NCBI GenBank assembly: GCA_035048495.1
Contig: CM068540.1
Coordinates: forward strand, 17,158,829 to 17,222,828
Reading direction: 5' to 3'
DNA length: 64,000 bases
Source: Euptelea pleiosperma
Taxonomy: Eukaryota > Streptophyta > Magnoliopsida > Ranunculales > Eupteleaceae
The notes under the pieces were generated by a model. That model was not told the DNA's origin. It ran no database searches and saw nothing but the letters and a program-made list of their open reading frames with translations. This document shows positions 33,671 through 45,100 of this stretch, in pieces (the first letter of the stretch is position 1; each line of letters begins with the position of its first letter). The translations under genes were made by a program, and so were the position numbers.

Positions 33671-36184
33671 CTACAAGCATTCCTCAAAAGTATCTCCAAA
33701 AATGGAGAAGTCGTCCATGAAAACCTCTAGAAATCGCTCTACCATGTCGGAGAAGATACTCAACATGCATCTTTGGAATGTAGCAGGTGCATTGCACAGG
33801 CCAAAAGGCATACGCCTATAGGCAAATGTTCCAAAGGGGCACGTGAAGGTAGTCTTCTCCTGATCCTCAGGAGCAATCTCAATCTGGTTATAACCAGAAT
33901 ATCCATCCAAGAAGCAATAAAAAGAGTGTCCAGCTAATCTCTCAAGAATTTGATCAATGAAGGGTAATGGGAAGTGGTCCTTCCTAGTTACCGAATTTAG
34001 CTTTCGGTAGTCTATGCAAACTCTCAAACCGGTTGTTTGCCGAGTTGGGACAAGCTCATTGTTGTCATTTTTTACTACCGTTATTCCAGATTTCTTTGGA
34101 ACAACTTGGGTTGGACTTACCCATTGGCTGTCAGAGATGGGGTAGATGATACCTACATCTAAAAGTTTGAGGACCTCAGCCCTAACTACATCCTTCATGT
34201 TTGGGTTCAACCTCCTTTGAGCATCACGAGTGGGCTTGGTATTTTCCTCCATATGTATCCTATGGGTGCAAATGGTGGGGCTAATGCCTTTGAAGTCTGC
34301 TATGGTCCAACCTAAAGCTGTCCTATGTACCCTAAGAACTTCTAAAAGTCTAGCTTCTTGTGTTTGAGTAAGTTCAGAGGAGATGATGATAGGGAATGTT
34401 TCCCCCTGACCTAAGTAGGCATACTTAAGCTCTTCAGGCAAGGGCTTAAGTTCAAGTTTGGGGAATTCTATGGACGACGGGATATGTTTGATCTCATTAA
34501 TGGGCAGAGGTTCAAACTTGGACCTCCACCTTCCCGTGTCCAAAGGAGGTGTGGAATTCAAAAGAGAATTCACTTCTCTAGTGAACTCATCATCATCATC
34601 AAGCTCTCTAAAGAGGGCCAAACAAGTTCCTAATGGGTCCTTAGAAGTAATTTCTGAGAAAGTAGCTTGGACAATTGAGTCAATCATGTTGACTTCTTGG
34701 ATGTCTTCATTCTCTGTGGGATACTTGCAAGCATTAAAGATGTTTAATTCAACTGTCATGTTCCCAAAAGACAATTTCATAACACCATTCCTACAGTTGA
34801 TCAGAGCATTAGATGTAACAAGGAATGGTCTATCCAAAATGACCGATATTTGGGAACTAACATTCAGTACCGGTTGGGTATCCAAAACAATGAAGTCTAC
34901 TGGAAAGTAAAATTTATCCACTTGGATAAGCACATCCTCTATAATGCCTCGTGGAATCTTAACAGATCGGTCCGCGAGCTGAAGGGTAACACGAGTTGGC
35001 TTTAACTCCCCAAGCCTTAATTGCTCATAAACTGAGTAAGGTAGCAAGTTCACACTAGCGCCTAAATCAAGCAATGCTCGCTCAATCCGGTGGTCACCTA
35101 TCACACATGATATGGTAGGGCACCCGGGATCTTTATATTTAGGAGGGCTATTGTGTTGCAAAATGGAGCTCACTTGCTCACTTAGGAAGGCCTTCTTTTG
35201 CACATTCAACTTTCTTTTCACAGTGCATAAGTCCTTCAAAAACTCGGCATAAGAGGGGACTTGCTTAATAGCATCAAGCAAAGGAATATTGATAGTCACT
35301 TTCTTGAAGATCTCTAAGATGTCGTTATTTTGAAGCAGCCTTTTCTCTTGTTGAAGCCTAAGAGGAAATGGGGCGGCCACTGGGCAAGGCTTATGATTGG
35401 CTTTAGTGGGTGGTTCATCCTTACTATCGACTTCATTACTCTTGGTTTTCCCTTGAGCAACCTCACTTATAGGGGTGGTCTTGGAATTTTTATCTATAAC
35501 TTTCCCACTCCTAAGGGTAGTAATGAATTTGGCTTGTTCAAGGTTAGGATTTAGATCATTGGCTTCACTAGAAGATCCTACCTCAAATTGACCTTTAGGA
35601 TTTGGAAGTGGTTGAGCTGGGAAGGTTCCTTTCTCTCTAACACTAAGGCTAGAGGCTAGTTGGCTAACGGTGGCTTCCAATTTTTGTATAGCTTGCATAG
35701 TGGATTGGTTGATGGTCGTTTGGGCTTGCATGAAGGATTGTAGAGTTTCCTCTAAGGACTTCATGGGTGATTGATATGTTTGATTAGATGAAGGTCCTAG
35801 GGAGTTTCTATTGCTTTGCCCACTATTTTGCCCATTGCCTTGCCCACTAGCTTGTCCTTGCCTCCAACCAAAGTTGGGATGATTCCTCCAATTAGAGTTG
35901 TAAGTATTGGAATATGGAGAATTATCATAAGGCTTCTTGTAAGCATCCATGTCATTGGCTTGTTCATGGAATACCCCTTGCAAGGCCGGGATTGTTGGAC
36001 AATCCCTAGTCTCATGAGAGTTACTCTCACAAATAGCGCATATGTTATCAACCTTCTTGCCTTTTCCTTTTAAAGCCTCAACTTCCCTAGTGAGGCTAGC
36101 AATTTTAGCACTCAATTCTATGTCCTCACGGACATGATAAATTCCTCCTTTGGAGGGATTAAGTCTCTCACTAGGCTTGTCCAC
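33671..36184 (-). pseudogene. Athila-like gag end, protease and reverse transcriptase
   Basis: A long open frame of about 837 codons. In order: one zinc knuckle at about residues 48-61 (CAICESNSHETRDC), a Gln/Asn/Ser-rich linker with NSGQSN-type repeats, and an aspartic protease region with LLDLGASVNLLP (Leu where most proteases have Thr, usual in Athila-type elements). The reverse transcriptase follows with LRVCIDYRKLN, YCFLDGYSGYNQI, MPFGLCNAPATFQRCM and the catalytic FMDDFSIFG. It ends at an in-frame TAG after FEECL. Family resemblance is to Athila-like, non-chromoviral Ty3/Gypsy elements. The frame is long and mostly intact, but the element as a whole is dead. Confidence 0.85.
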
Positions 36185-36238
36185 TTTATCATGTTTTTTC
36201 CAAGATTGGACATTTTCCGCTAAATTTTCAAGGAATTC

Positions 36239-36787
36239 CTATGCCTCATCGGGTTCTTTCATGATGAATTCTCCATTACTCATTGTTTCTACAAGTTGCC
36301 TCATAGAAGAGGTAAGTCCATCAAGAAAGAATCCAATAAGGTTTGGCTTATCATAACCATGATGAGGGCATTTTCGGAGTAGGTCATTGTACCTCTCCCA
36401 ACATGAAAAGAATGCCGCATTCTCTTTTTGAGAGTATGTCATGATGGCTCTCTTGAGGGTTTGAGTCTTTTGAGTAGGGAAAAATTTCTTCAAGAATTCT
36501 TTAGACATATCCCCCCATGTCCCAATTGATCGAGGTCTAAGGGAGTGGAGCCATGACTTGGCTTTCTCCTTTAGAGAAAATGGGAAGAGTTTGCGCCTTA
36601 TTGTATTTTCGGTCACATCTTGATGGTGCAATGTTGCACAAATCTCCTCAAACTCTTGGAGGTGAAGATAGGGGTCCGACTCTAGGCCATGAAATGTGGG
36701 GAGTAAATGGAGCACTCCCAGTTTGATTTCAAAATTTTGCCTTTGGTTGTATGGAAGGACTATGCAAGAAGGTGCACTAAACCTAGC
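36239..36787 (-). pseudogene. Athila-like gag, N-terminus missing
   Basis: The frame enters in mid-gag (SAPSCIVLPYNQ, LLPTFHGLESDPYLHLQEFEEICATLHHQD) and continues through KEKAKSWLHSLRPRSIGTWGDM and GLTSSMRQLVETM to an in-frame TAG at 36239-36241. The following codons (EFLENLAENVQSW) continue the same frame towards 36184. The start codon and first part of gag, the leader and the primer site are gone. The sequence jumps directly to 52 bp of LTR. Confidence 0.75.
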
Positions 36788-36839
36788 CGATAATGCCCAA
36801 AAGTTAAAATGGATAATAAGCACAAAATGAGCATTATCA
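36788..36839 (-). mobile_element. 52-bp relic of the Athila-like 5' LTR
   Basis: It differs by one base from 27585-27636, the first 52 bp of the 3' LTR (minus strand TGATAATGCTCATT onwards). Gag sequence follows at once, so a deletion joined LTR base 52 to mid-gag. Confidence 0.75.
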
Positions 36840-36840
36840 C

Positions 36841-36990
36841 CCGTGACTATCAATGAGTTCTCGGCATGTACCCCGAGTGCTTTTGCCACATACCCATGTG
36901 CTTAAAAATGAAATCTTAAAAAATACCAACATGGGTACGTGGCAAAAAGCACTCGGTGTACATCTCAAGAACTCATTTGTAGTTATGGGC
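36841..36990. repeat. Hairpin of two ~64-bp arms
   Basis: The left arm (about 36841-36903) with GAGTTCTCGGCATGTACCC and CGAGTGCTTTTGCCAC is complementary to about 36925-36990 (GTGGCAAAAAGCACTCGG, then GTACATCTCAAGAACTC). The loop is short and A-rich. It belongs to the TIR element interrupted by the Gypsy insertion. Confidence 0.65.
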
Positions 36991-37086
36991 TTTGATGACC
37001 GCCCATTGTCATCAAAGGTTTACTTAAGAAAGAAGATTTTGACAAATATGATTGTCATAAAAAGTTGATTGATTTGCTTTGTTGTA

Positions 37087-37488
37087 CTTTTACATTAAAT
37101 TTTATTCATCATCTATTTTGAATACTATTATTATCTATTTATCTACTCTTGTCATCTGTTTGTCTACTCTTATCATATGTTTATCCACTGTTGTCATCTG
37201 TTTCTCCACTCTTGTCTCTCGTCACTCTCCTTATACTTAACAATCTATTCAATTTTTCAGTGCTTTGAGAGGCACACGACCGATTATTGTTGATCTGAGC
37301 TAAGTCAAGCTTGAGAGATTTATTTTTCTCTTGACATTCATGGAACTATTTCTCTAGAAATTTTTACCTTGTCAAGGAGATTAGATTTTTCACAATCTGA
37401 TTGCTCAGTTAGAGCTTTAAATTTTTCATACTCAAGTTTTAAATTTGTGTTCTCATCAGCAATAGGTTTAAATTGCATGCATTCTTAG
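37087..37488 (-). pseudogene. Short tandem repeats and a possible Copia gag/pol coiled-coil fragment
   Basis: About four ~20-bp repeats (CTACTCTTGTCATCTGTTT type) lie at 37138-37215. At 37260-37488 the minus strand reads a Glu/Lys-rich coiled-coil stretch (LKLEYEKFKALTEQSDCEK and, after a frame change, CQEKNKSLKLDLAQINNN). It resembles the region between gag and protease of Copia elements. It is cut at 37488 by the LTR element. Identity is tentative. Confidence 0.35.
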
Positions 37489-38439
37489 TGTCACGCCCCG
37501 AATCCGGATACCCAGATACGACCCGAAAATTCGTGGATCGACCCGTACCCAAACCCAGAGGTGATTCATGAATGTCCCCTAGTGGTCCAATTAGGTCAAT
37601 TAGACTACTAAGGTTCATTCGAAAACCCACTAAGTAAAAAAAAGAGTCTAGATGTAATAAACAAATAATTCAAATAATTTATAATTCAAATAATTCAATC
37701 AATCAACTAAATGTGGAAAGATGGAAGTGAGAACATGCTCTCAAACAAAGGCTTACATGCCCGTGAAAATAAATAAATAATGTTATAAAATAATCAAATA
37801 CAACTTTCTAAAGTATGGGATCGACTCCCAAATCCTCGCCGATCTCTTCGAATGCACCGGAGTCTTTCGTCTCAAAATCATCTCACGTACTCGACTCCTC
37901 AAAATCTGAAAATGGTATCGGTGTAGCACCGTGAGCCGAGGCCCAGTAATACAACAGTGTGCATGGTATGATATCATACTATACAAGTTTTTTAATCAAG
38001 ATATGCATCTCAATCTTATAATAAGGATGGCATGAATATGATGATGAATGCAGATGAGTAAGGGATGCCAATGCAACTAGTACCCATAACCACATAGGGT
38101 CTCCATCTCCTTCCCGCACTGGGAGCGGTCTCATTGACCCATCTGCAGGATATAATAACGTCTGGGGCCTTTCACCCTAGGGTACCGAACCCTGATTAAT
38201 TGATAAAACCAATATAAACGTATATAATATACTTCAACCCCGTTCCCTTATGCACCCCTTATATGAAATGACGTGATGATCATGGTATGACAACAAGATG
38301 TATTAGGGTTACATGACATAAGCACACATGTATTTAACATTTAAATAAAAATATAAAATGAACCAATGATCATTAAGAGTAATAATATGGGAACGAATTA
38401 GGGTTAACCATGAATAACATGTAACAATCACCGAAGGTC

Positions 38440-38862
38440 ACGATCAACACGGATGAATAATATAAGCGAAAATCACAAGACAATCCAACACACCATGGCC
38501 GAACCCTATTAGGGATCCATGACACAAGGTCGAACCCTAAAGAGGGATCCAAGACACTTGGCCGAACCCTATGAGGGATCCAAGACACATGGGTGGGATC
38601 CCCATGCATACAAGTATAGGTCGAACCATCTAGGTATAATAGTCAATAAGACATGACCAAATATCACAATCAACATCGATGAATAATATAAGTGAAAATC
38701 GCAAGAGAATCCAACACGCCATGGCCGAACTCTATGAGGGATCCATGACACAAGGTCGAACCCTAAAGAGGGATCCAAGACACTTGGCCGAACCCTATGA
38801 GAGATCCAAGACACATGGGTGGGATCCCCATGCATACAGGTATAGGTCAAACCATCTAGGGT
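38440..38862. repeat. Doubled ~230-bp block in the LTR
   Basis: Two tandem blocks each carry TGAATAATATAAG, a CAACAC(A/G)CCATGGCCGAA stretch, several GGATCCA(A/T)GACAC words and GGGTGGGATCCCCATGC. Equivalent blocks are at 43118-43540 in the other LTR and at 30840-31240 (inverted) in the solo LTR. Their open frames reflect the repeat, not protein coding. Confidence 0.7.
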
Positions 38863-38959
38863 TTAGTCAAACAACAAGGTTAAAACCTTAATAGTTAATA
38901 ATCATGACCGAACCACGAACAATTAATAGATTTTTTATAAAAAATATACTGTATTATAA

Positions 38960-40010
38960 AAATCATAACTAAATAAATATGAATTAGAAAAATATAAACT
39001 CAATGGATTTAAAAATTAGATTCATAAAGGTTTTTAGAAAAAAATAAATAGAAAAATATTCGGATTCAAAATATAGGTCAAAAATCTTAATTAATTGGGC
39101 CGGACAGAATCTGGGATAAAAAAAAGTCCTACACATTTAAAAACTCATAACTTAATCAATACATATCAGAAAAATACAAACTCAAGGGTTATAGAAACTA
39201 AATTGATAGAGGTATCTATGAAAAATAATTAAAAAAATATTTAGGTTAAAAATATAGATTGAAATCTCAAGTGAAGTGGACCATGTAAAATCTGAAATTC
39301 TGGGTTTTATAGAAAAATCCAACACGTTTGAAAAATCATAACTTAATCAATACAGATCAGAAAAATATAAACTCAAAGGTTATAAAAACTAGATTGATAG
39401 AGGTATCTGTGAAAAATAATTATAAAAATATTTAGATTAAAAATATGGATCGAAATCTCAGGTAAAGTGGATCGTGTAAAATCTAAAATTTTGGATTTTA
39501 CAGAAAAGTCCAGCACGTTTGAAAAATCATAACTTAATCAATACAAATCAGAAAAATATAAACTCAAAGGTTCTAGAAACTAGATTTATAGAGGTATCTG
39601 TGAAAAATAATTAAAAAATATTTAGGTTAAACATATGGATCGAAATCTCAGGTAAAGTAGACCGTGTAAAATTTGGAATTCTGGGTTTTACAGAAAAGTC
39701 CAGCACGTTTGAAAAATCATAACTTAATCAATATAAATCAAAAAAATATAAACTCAAAGGTTCTAGAAACTATATTGATAGAGGTATCCATGAAAAATAA
39801 TTAGAAAAATATTTAGGTTAAAAATATAGATCGAAATCCCAAGTGAATCGGACCGTGTAAAATCTAAAATTCTGGATTTTTTGGTAAAGTCATACAACTT
39901 AGAAAAATCATAACTTAATCAATAAAAATCAGAAAAATATAAACTAAACGGTTTTGAAAAATAGATTCACAGAGATATTTAGAAAAAATAATTATAAAAA
40001 TATTTTAATT
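38960..40010. repeat. Six-copy ~190-bp tandem repeat in the LTR
   Basis: The marker word CATAACTTAATCAAT or close variants begins at about 38963, 39146, 39337, 39528, 39718 and 39909, giving spacings of 183, 191, 191, 190 and 191 bp. Each unit also has AAATATAAACTCAAAGG and a GGTATCTRTGAAAAATAATT box. The same array is at 43635-44690 and, inverted, at 29880-30770. Confidence 0.8.
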
Positions 40011-41349
40011 ATGAAAATACAACGAAAATGATAAAGAACATAATCATCCGTTATAGGCACAAAATAGACCATGGCCAAACCCATCATGGTGGCCCAAAAT
40101 AAATATCAACCCAATAAGAATAAAGTAAATATTGTTTAAATTAATTTATAATGAGTATCAACCATTATCTAATGAAAGAGAAACAAAATCTTGAAGAAAA
40201 ACAAGTATAGGATGGATCAAGCGCACTTACCTCAAGGTTTCTTGAATTTTAATGAAAATCAAAAGTTTCTTCAAATTTGAAAGTCGTCGGATCGTCCTCT
40301 CCTCGGAGTATGTTCTTCAAATCGGAGTCCCCGTCAATTCTCCCTTCTTACTCGAGTGCGATCGGTGTCCGGATGAAGGTTTAATGGAGCTTGCTCTATT
40401 CTTTAATGGAGTTGGGTTGTGAAAGCTTCTAAAACTTTAGGGTTTTTAATAAATAGGTTTAGGGAAGGATTAGGGTTTCTATTTTTGTTGAAATTCGTAA
40501 CTATCAAAGGGATGACTTTTCCAACCCTCAAAAACCTATATTTTACACTATTAATGGATTAGGAATGGGCCCAAGGCCCATATACATCAATAGGCTTCAT
40601 TTAATAATATTATTAAGCCCTAAAGGCCTCTAAATTGGCCATACGGGCCCACCCAACAATCATAACACAAATAATTATAAATTAATTCAATCAAACTATA
40701 TTATATAATTTAAAAGTCCATACAATAAGGTATTGACATATGTCACACACACAAATCACATAAAAGTAGTCTAAATACATAAAAAATCATAAAAAACGTT
40801 CAAAGCACCGGAAAAGTGTCAAGTGACATCGGAATGACTCGAAAGTGATTTGCGGGTCCCACGCTCCTATTAAATAAATAAAATATAATTAAATATTATT
40901 TTTGAAAATATAAGAATGGTAGGAAAGTTTAAAAATTACGAAAATATTATTTTTGTCAAAATCTCTCGAAATCTCCCGCTAGGGTTTTTATGTCTCAAGA
41001 AAGGTTTCAAATTTCACAAGTAAGTTGGTAAGGATAAAATAGGAATATTTTTGGTGTCTCGGGCCCACAAAATAATTTTTTTTTATAAAAGTTTTGGAAT
41101 GTTAGCTGGGGAAAGAAAAAGTCCCCTGCAAATTATGGTTCATTATTTTTAGCAAGAATTTAGCCCTAAAGAGCAAGTTTCAAAAATAGTAGGTTTTTCA
41201 AAGTTGTCAGAATGAAACCAAACTAAATACACATACTCAAGCATGAAATTAAATAATAAAAATAATAATAATAGTCTGAAAAAGTTTTAGGTTTTCATTA
41301 TTAGGTGAATTTACCGTAATACCCTAGAACGAAAGTTCAGGGTATTACA

Positions 41350-42166
41350 ATCTTCCCCCCTTAAAGAAAATTTCGTCCCCGAAATTCGAACCCCCTCAAA
41401 GAAATTCTCAGCCTAGTCTGTCAAATCTGATTAGTCAACTAATCAATTCAGGCAAACCTAGTTAGCTTGGTTAACAAACTTTATAGCTACACACAGTTAG
41501 ATTGGCCAACTTAATCAATATAGTAAACCTAGCCAAACTGGTCATCTACACCAATCTAGTCCAATCCAGTCAAGTTAGTCATCTACGTCTAGTCAACATA
41601 ACTATGCTAGTCAAACTAGTCAATATAGTCAACCTTAGTCAAACTGGTAAACTTGATCAATCTAATCGACCTAATCAGCTGGTAAAACTAATAAATCTAT
41701 CTTCCACTCAAACTGGTCATGCTAGTCAACTGGCCTACTAGTCAAAATAGTCAAACTGTCCAATTAAGATCATCTGAGGGTATAATTCTGTCAACATACC
41801 ATTCTGCCACGATCTCCTTGATAAGGTATGACAGTGTTAGGTTTGCGACATAGTCAAGCATAATATAAAATCAAGTATTATAATAATATACATACAAACA
41901 ATAGTACACAATCACTATTTATAAGTATTACAAACAATCAGAGTGCTATAGATTATAGTGTTTCTAATGTATATACTAAAAAGTAACGGTCTCCATAACA
42001 AGAATGGACATATTAACCAGATCCCCTAATGGTCTCAATTCCGTGGGTCCTTAGGGTACTCTACTGACTGTGCTCTAATATCATTCTATCATACACAACT
42101 CAATTATGCATAGACCCATTACACACAAATCCCTAGGTGTCTGAAGCCTAAGCTCTGATACCACTC
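41350..42166 (-). mobile_element. 817-bp non-coding interior of the giant-LTR element
   Basis: In element orientation (minus strand) it runs from a primer site (42152-42163, TGGTATCAGAGC) three bases inside the 5' LTR to a polypurine tract (AAGGGGGGAAGAT, 41350-41362) next to the 3' LTR. Before the tract the sequence TTTCGGGGACGAAATTT matches the usual end of Tekay-type pol genes. There is no gag or pol. Instead 41400-41770 is filled with a degenerate TTGACTAG/TTGACTAAC-like repeat. Confidence 0.85.
42152..42163 (-). promoter_or_regulatory. tRNA-iMet primer-binding site of the giant-LTR element
   Basis: On the minus strand TGGTATCAGAGC, three bases after the 5' LTR end. It fixes the orientation of the element as minus. 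Confidence 0.85.
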
Positions 42167-45100
42167 TGTCACGCCCCGAATCCGGATACCCAGATACGAC
42201 CCGAAAATCCGTGGATCGACCCGTACCCAAACCCAGAGGTGATTCATGAATGTCCCCTAGTGGTCCAATTAGGTCAATTAGACTACTAAGGTTCATTCGA
42301 AAACCCACTAAGTAAAAAAAGAGTCTAGATGTAATAAACAAATAATTCAAATAATTTATAATTCAAATAATTCAATCAATCAACTAAATGTGGAAAGATG
42401 GAAGTGAGAACATGCTCTCAAACAAAGGCTTACATGCCCGTGAAAATAAATAAATAATGTTATAAAATAATCAAATACAACTTTCTAAAGTATGGGATCG
42501 ACTCCCAAATCCTCGCCGATCTCTTCGAATGCACCGGAGTCTTTCGTCTCAAAATCATCTCACGTACTCGACTCCTCAAAATCTGAAAATGGTATCGGTG
42601 TAGCACCGTGAGCCGAGGCCCAGTAATACAACAGTGTGCATGGTATGATATCATACTATACAAGTTTTTTAATCAAGATATGCATCTCAATCGTATAATA
42701 AGGATGGCATGAATATGATGATGAATGCAGATGAGTAAGGGATGCCAATGCAACTAGTACCCATAACCACATAGGGTCTCCATCTCCTTCCCGCACTGGG
42801 AGCGGTCTCATTGACCCATCTGCAGGATATAATAACGTCTGGGGCCTTTCACCCTAGGGTACCGAACCCTGATTAATTGATAAAACCAATATAAACGTAT
42901 ATAATATACTTCAACCCCGTTCCCTTATGCACCCCTTATATGAAATGACGTGATGATCATGGTATGACAACAAGATGTATTAGGGTTACATGACATAAGC
43001 ACACATGTATTTAACATTTAAATAAAAATATAAAATGAACCAATGATCATTAAGAGTAATAATATGGGAACGAATTAGGGTTAACCATGAATAACATGTA
43101 ACAATCACCGAAGGTCACGATCAACACGGATGAATAATATAAGCGAAAATCACAAGACAATCCAACACACCATGGCCGAACCCTATTAGGGATCCATGAC
43201 ACAAGGTCGAACCCTAAAGAGGGATCTAAGACACTTGGCCGAACCCTATGAGGGATCCAAGACACATGGGTGGGATCCCCATGCATACAAGTATAGGTCG
43301 AACCATCTAGGTATAATAGTCAATAAGACATGACCAAATATCACAATCAACATCGATGAATAATATAAGTGAAAATCGCAAGAGAATCCAACACGCCATG
43401 GCCGAACTCTATGAGGGATCCATGACACAAGGTCGAACCCTAAAGAGGGATCCAAGACACTTGGCCGAACCCTATGAGAGATCCAAGACACATGGGTGGG
43501 ATCCCCATGCATACAGGTATAGGTCAAACCATCTAGGGTTTAGTCAAACAACAAGGTTAAAACCTTAATAGTTAATAATCATGACCGAACCACGAACAAT
43601 TAATAGATTTTTTATAAAAAATGTACTGTATTATAAAAATCATAACTAAATAAATATGAATTAGAAAAATATAAACTCAATGGATTTAAAAATTAGATTC
43701 ATAAAGGTTTTTAGAAAAAAATAAATAGAAAAATATTCGGATTCAAAATATAGGTCAAAAATCTTAATTAATTGGGCCGGACAGAATCTGGGATAAAAAA
43801 AAGTCCTACACATTTAAAAACTCATAACTTAATCAATACATATCAGAAAAATACAAACTCAAGGGTTATAGAAACTAAATTGATAGAGGTATCTATGAAA
43901 AATAATTAAAAAAATATTTAGGTTAAAAATATAGATTGAAATCTCAAGTGAAGTGGACCATGTAAAATCTAAAATTCTGGGTTTTACAGAAAAATCCAAC
44001 ACGTTTGAAAAATCATAACTTAATCAATACAGATCAGAAAAATATAAACTCAAAGGTTATAAAAACTAGATTGATAGAGGTATCTGTGAAAAATAATTAT
44101 AAAAATATTTAGATTAAAAATATGGATCGAAATCTCAGGTAAAGTGGATCGTGTAAAATCTAAAATTTTGGATTTTACAGAAAAGTCCAGCACGTTTGAA
44201 AAATCATAACTTAATCAATACAAATCAGAAAAATATAAACTCAAAGGTTCTAGAAACTAGATTTATAGAGGTATCTGTGAAAAATAATTAAAAAATATTT
44301 AGGTTAAACATATGGATCGAAATCTCAGGTAAAGTGGACCGTGTAAAATCTGGAATTCTGGGTTTTACAGAAAAGTCCAGCACGTTTGAAAAATCATAAC
44401 TTAATCAATATAAATCAAAAAAATATAAACTCAAAGGTTCTAGAAACTATATTGATAGAGGTATCCATGAAAAATAATTAGAAAAATATTTAGGTTAAAA
44501 ATATAGATCGAAATCCCAAGTGAATCGGACCGTGTAAAATCTAAAATTCTGGATTTTTTGGTAAAGTCATACAACTTAGAAAAATCATAACTTAATCAAT
44601 AAAAATCAGAAAAATATAAACTAAACGGTTTTGAAAAATAGATTCACAGAGATATTTAGAAAAAATAATTATAAAAATATTTTAATTATGAAAATACAAC
44701 GAAAATGATAAAGAACATAATCATCCGTTATAGGCACAAAATAGACCATGGCCAAACCCATCATGGTGGCCCAAAATAAATATCAACCCAATAAGAATAA
44801 AGTAAATATTGTTTAAATTAATTTATAATGAGTATCAACCATTATCTAATGAAAGAGAAACAAAATCTTGAAGAAAAACAAGTATAGGATGGATCAAGCG
44901 CACTTACCTCAAGGTTTCTTGAATTTTAATGAAAATCAAAAGTTTCTTCAAATTTGAAAGTCGTCGGATCGTCCTCTCCTCGGAGTATGTTCTTCAAATC
45001 GGAGTCCCCGTCAATTCTCCTTTCTTGCTCGAGTGCGATCGGTGTCCGGATGAAGGTTTAATGGAGCTTGCTCTATTCTTTAATGGAGTTGGGTTGTGAA

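Larger units (their letters stand above)
25858..37086. mobile_element. TIR element split by a Gypsy retrotransposon
   Basis: The left arm at about 25858-25936 is the reverse complement of about 37008-37086. Shared words include TACAACAAA, CAAATCAATCA, TTTTTATGACAA, TTGTCAAAA and AGTAAACCTTTGAT. The remaining own DNA on the right (36841-37086) contains a further hairpin. The CTTTGATGAC words resemble the foldback family seen elsewhere in the window. Flanking target duplications could not be fixed. The Athila-like element lies between the arms. Confidence 0.6.
37489..41349 (-). mobile_element. 3' LTR (3861 bp) of a non-autonomous giant-LTR element
   Basis: On the plus strand it starts TGTCACGCCCCGAATCCGG and ends GGTATTACA. 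It is preceded by CTTAG (37484-37488), which is repeated after the other LTR (46027-46031). It matches 42167-46026 almost base for base; I noticed about a dozen differences. It contains six ~190-bp tandem repeats (38960-40010) and a doubled ~230-bp block (about 38440-38860). The short open frames inside it are repeat-derived and not genes. Confidence 0.9.

Noticed and set aside
42152..42163. tRNA gene at the TGGTATCAGAGC sites
   Set aside because: Only the 12-nt primer complement is present at 7833, 11495 and 42152. There is no cloverleaf or A/B box, so these are primer sites.
38373..43568. Recurring open frames of 60-93 aa with WDPHAYRYRS- or MHGDPTHVSW-like products in the LTRs
   Set aside because: They come from the doubled GGATCCC-rich block of the LTR and occur on both strands of the same bases. 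There is no domain, and the frame is an effect of the repeat.
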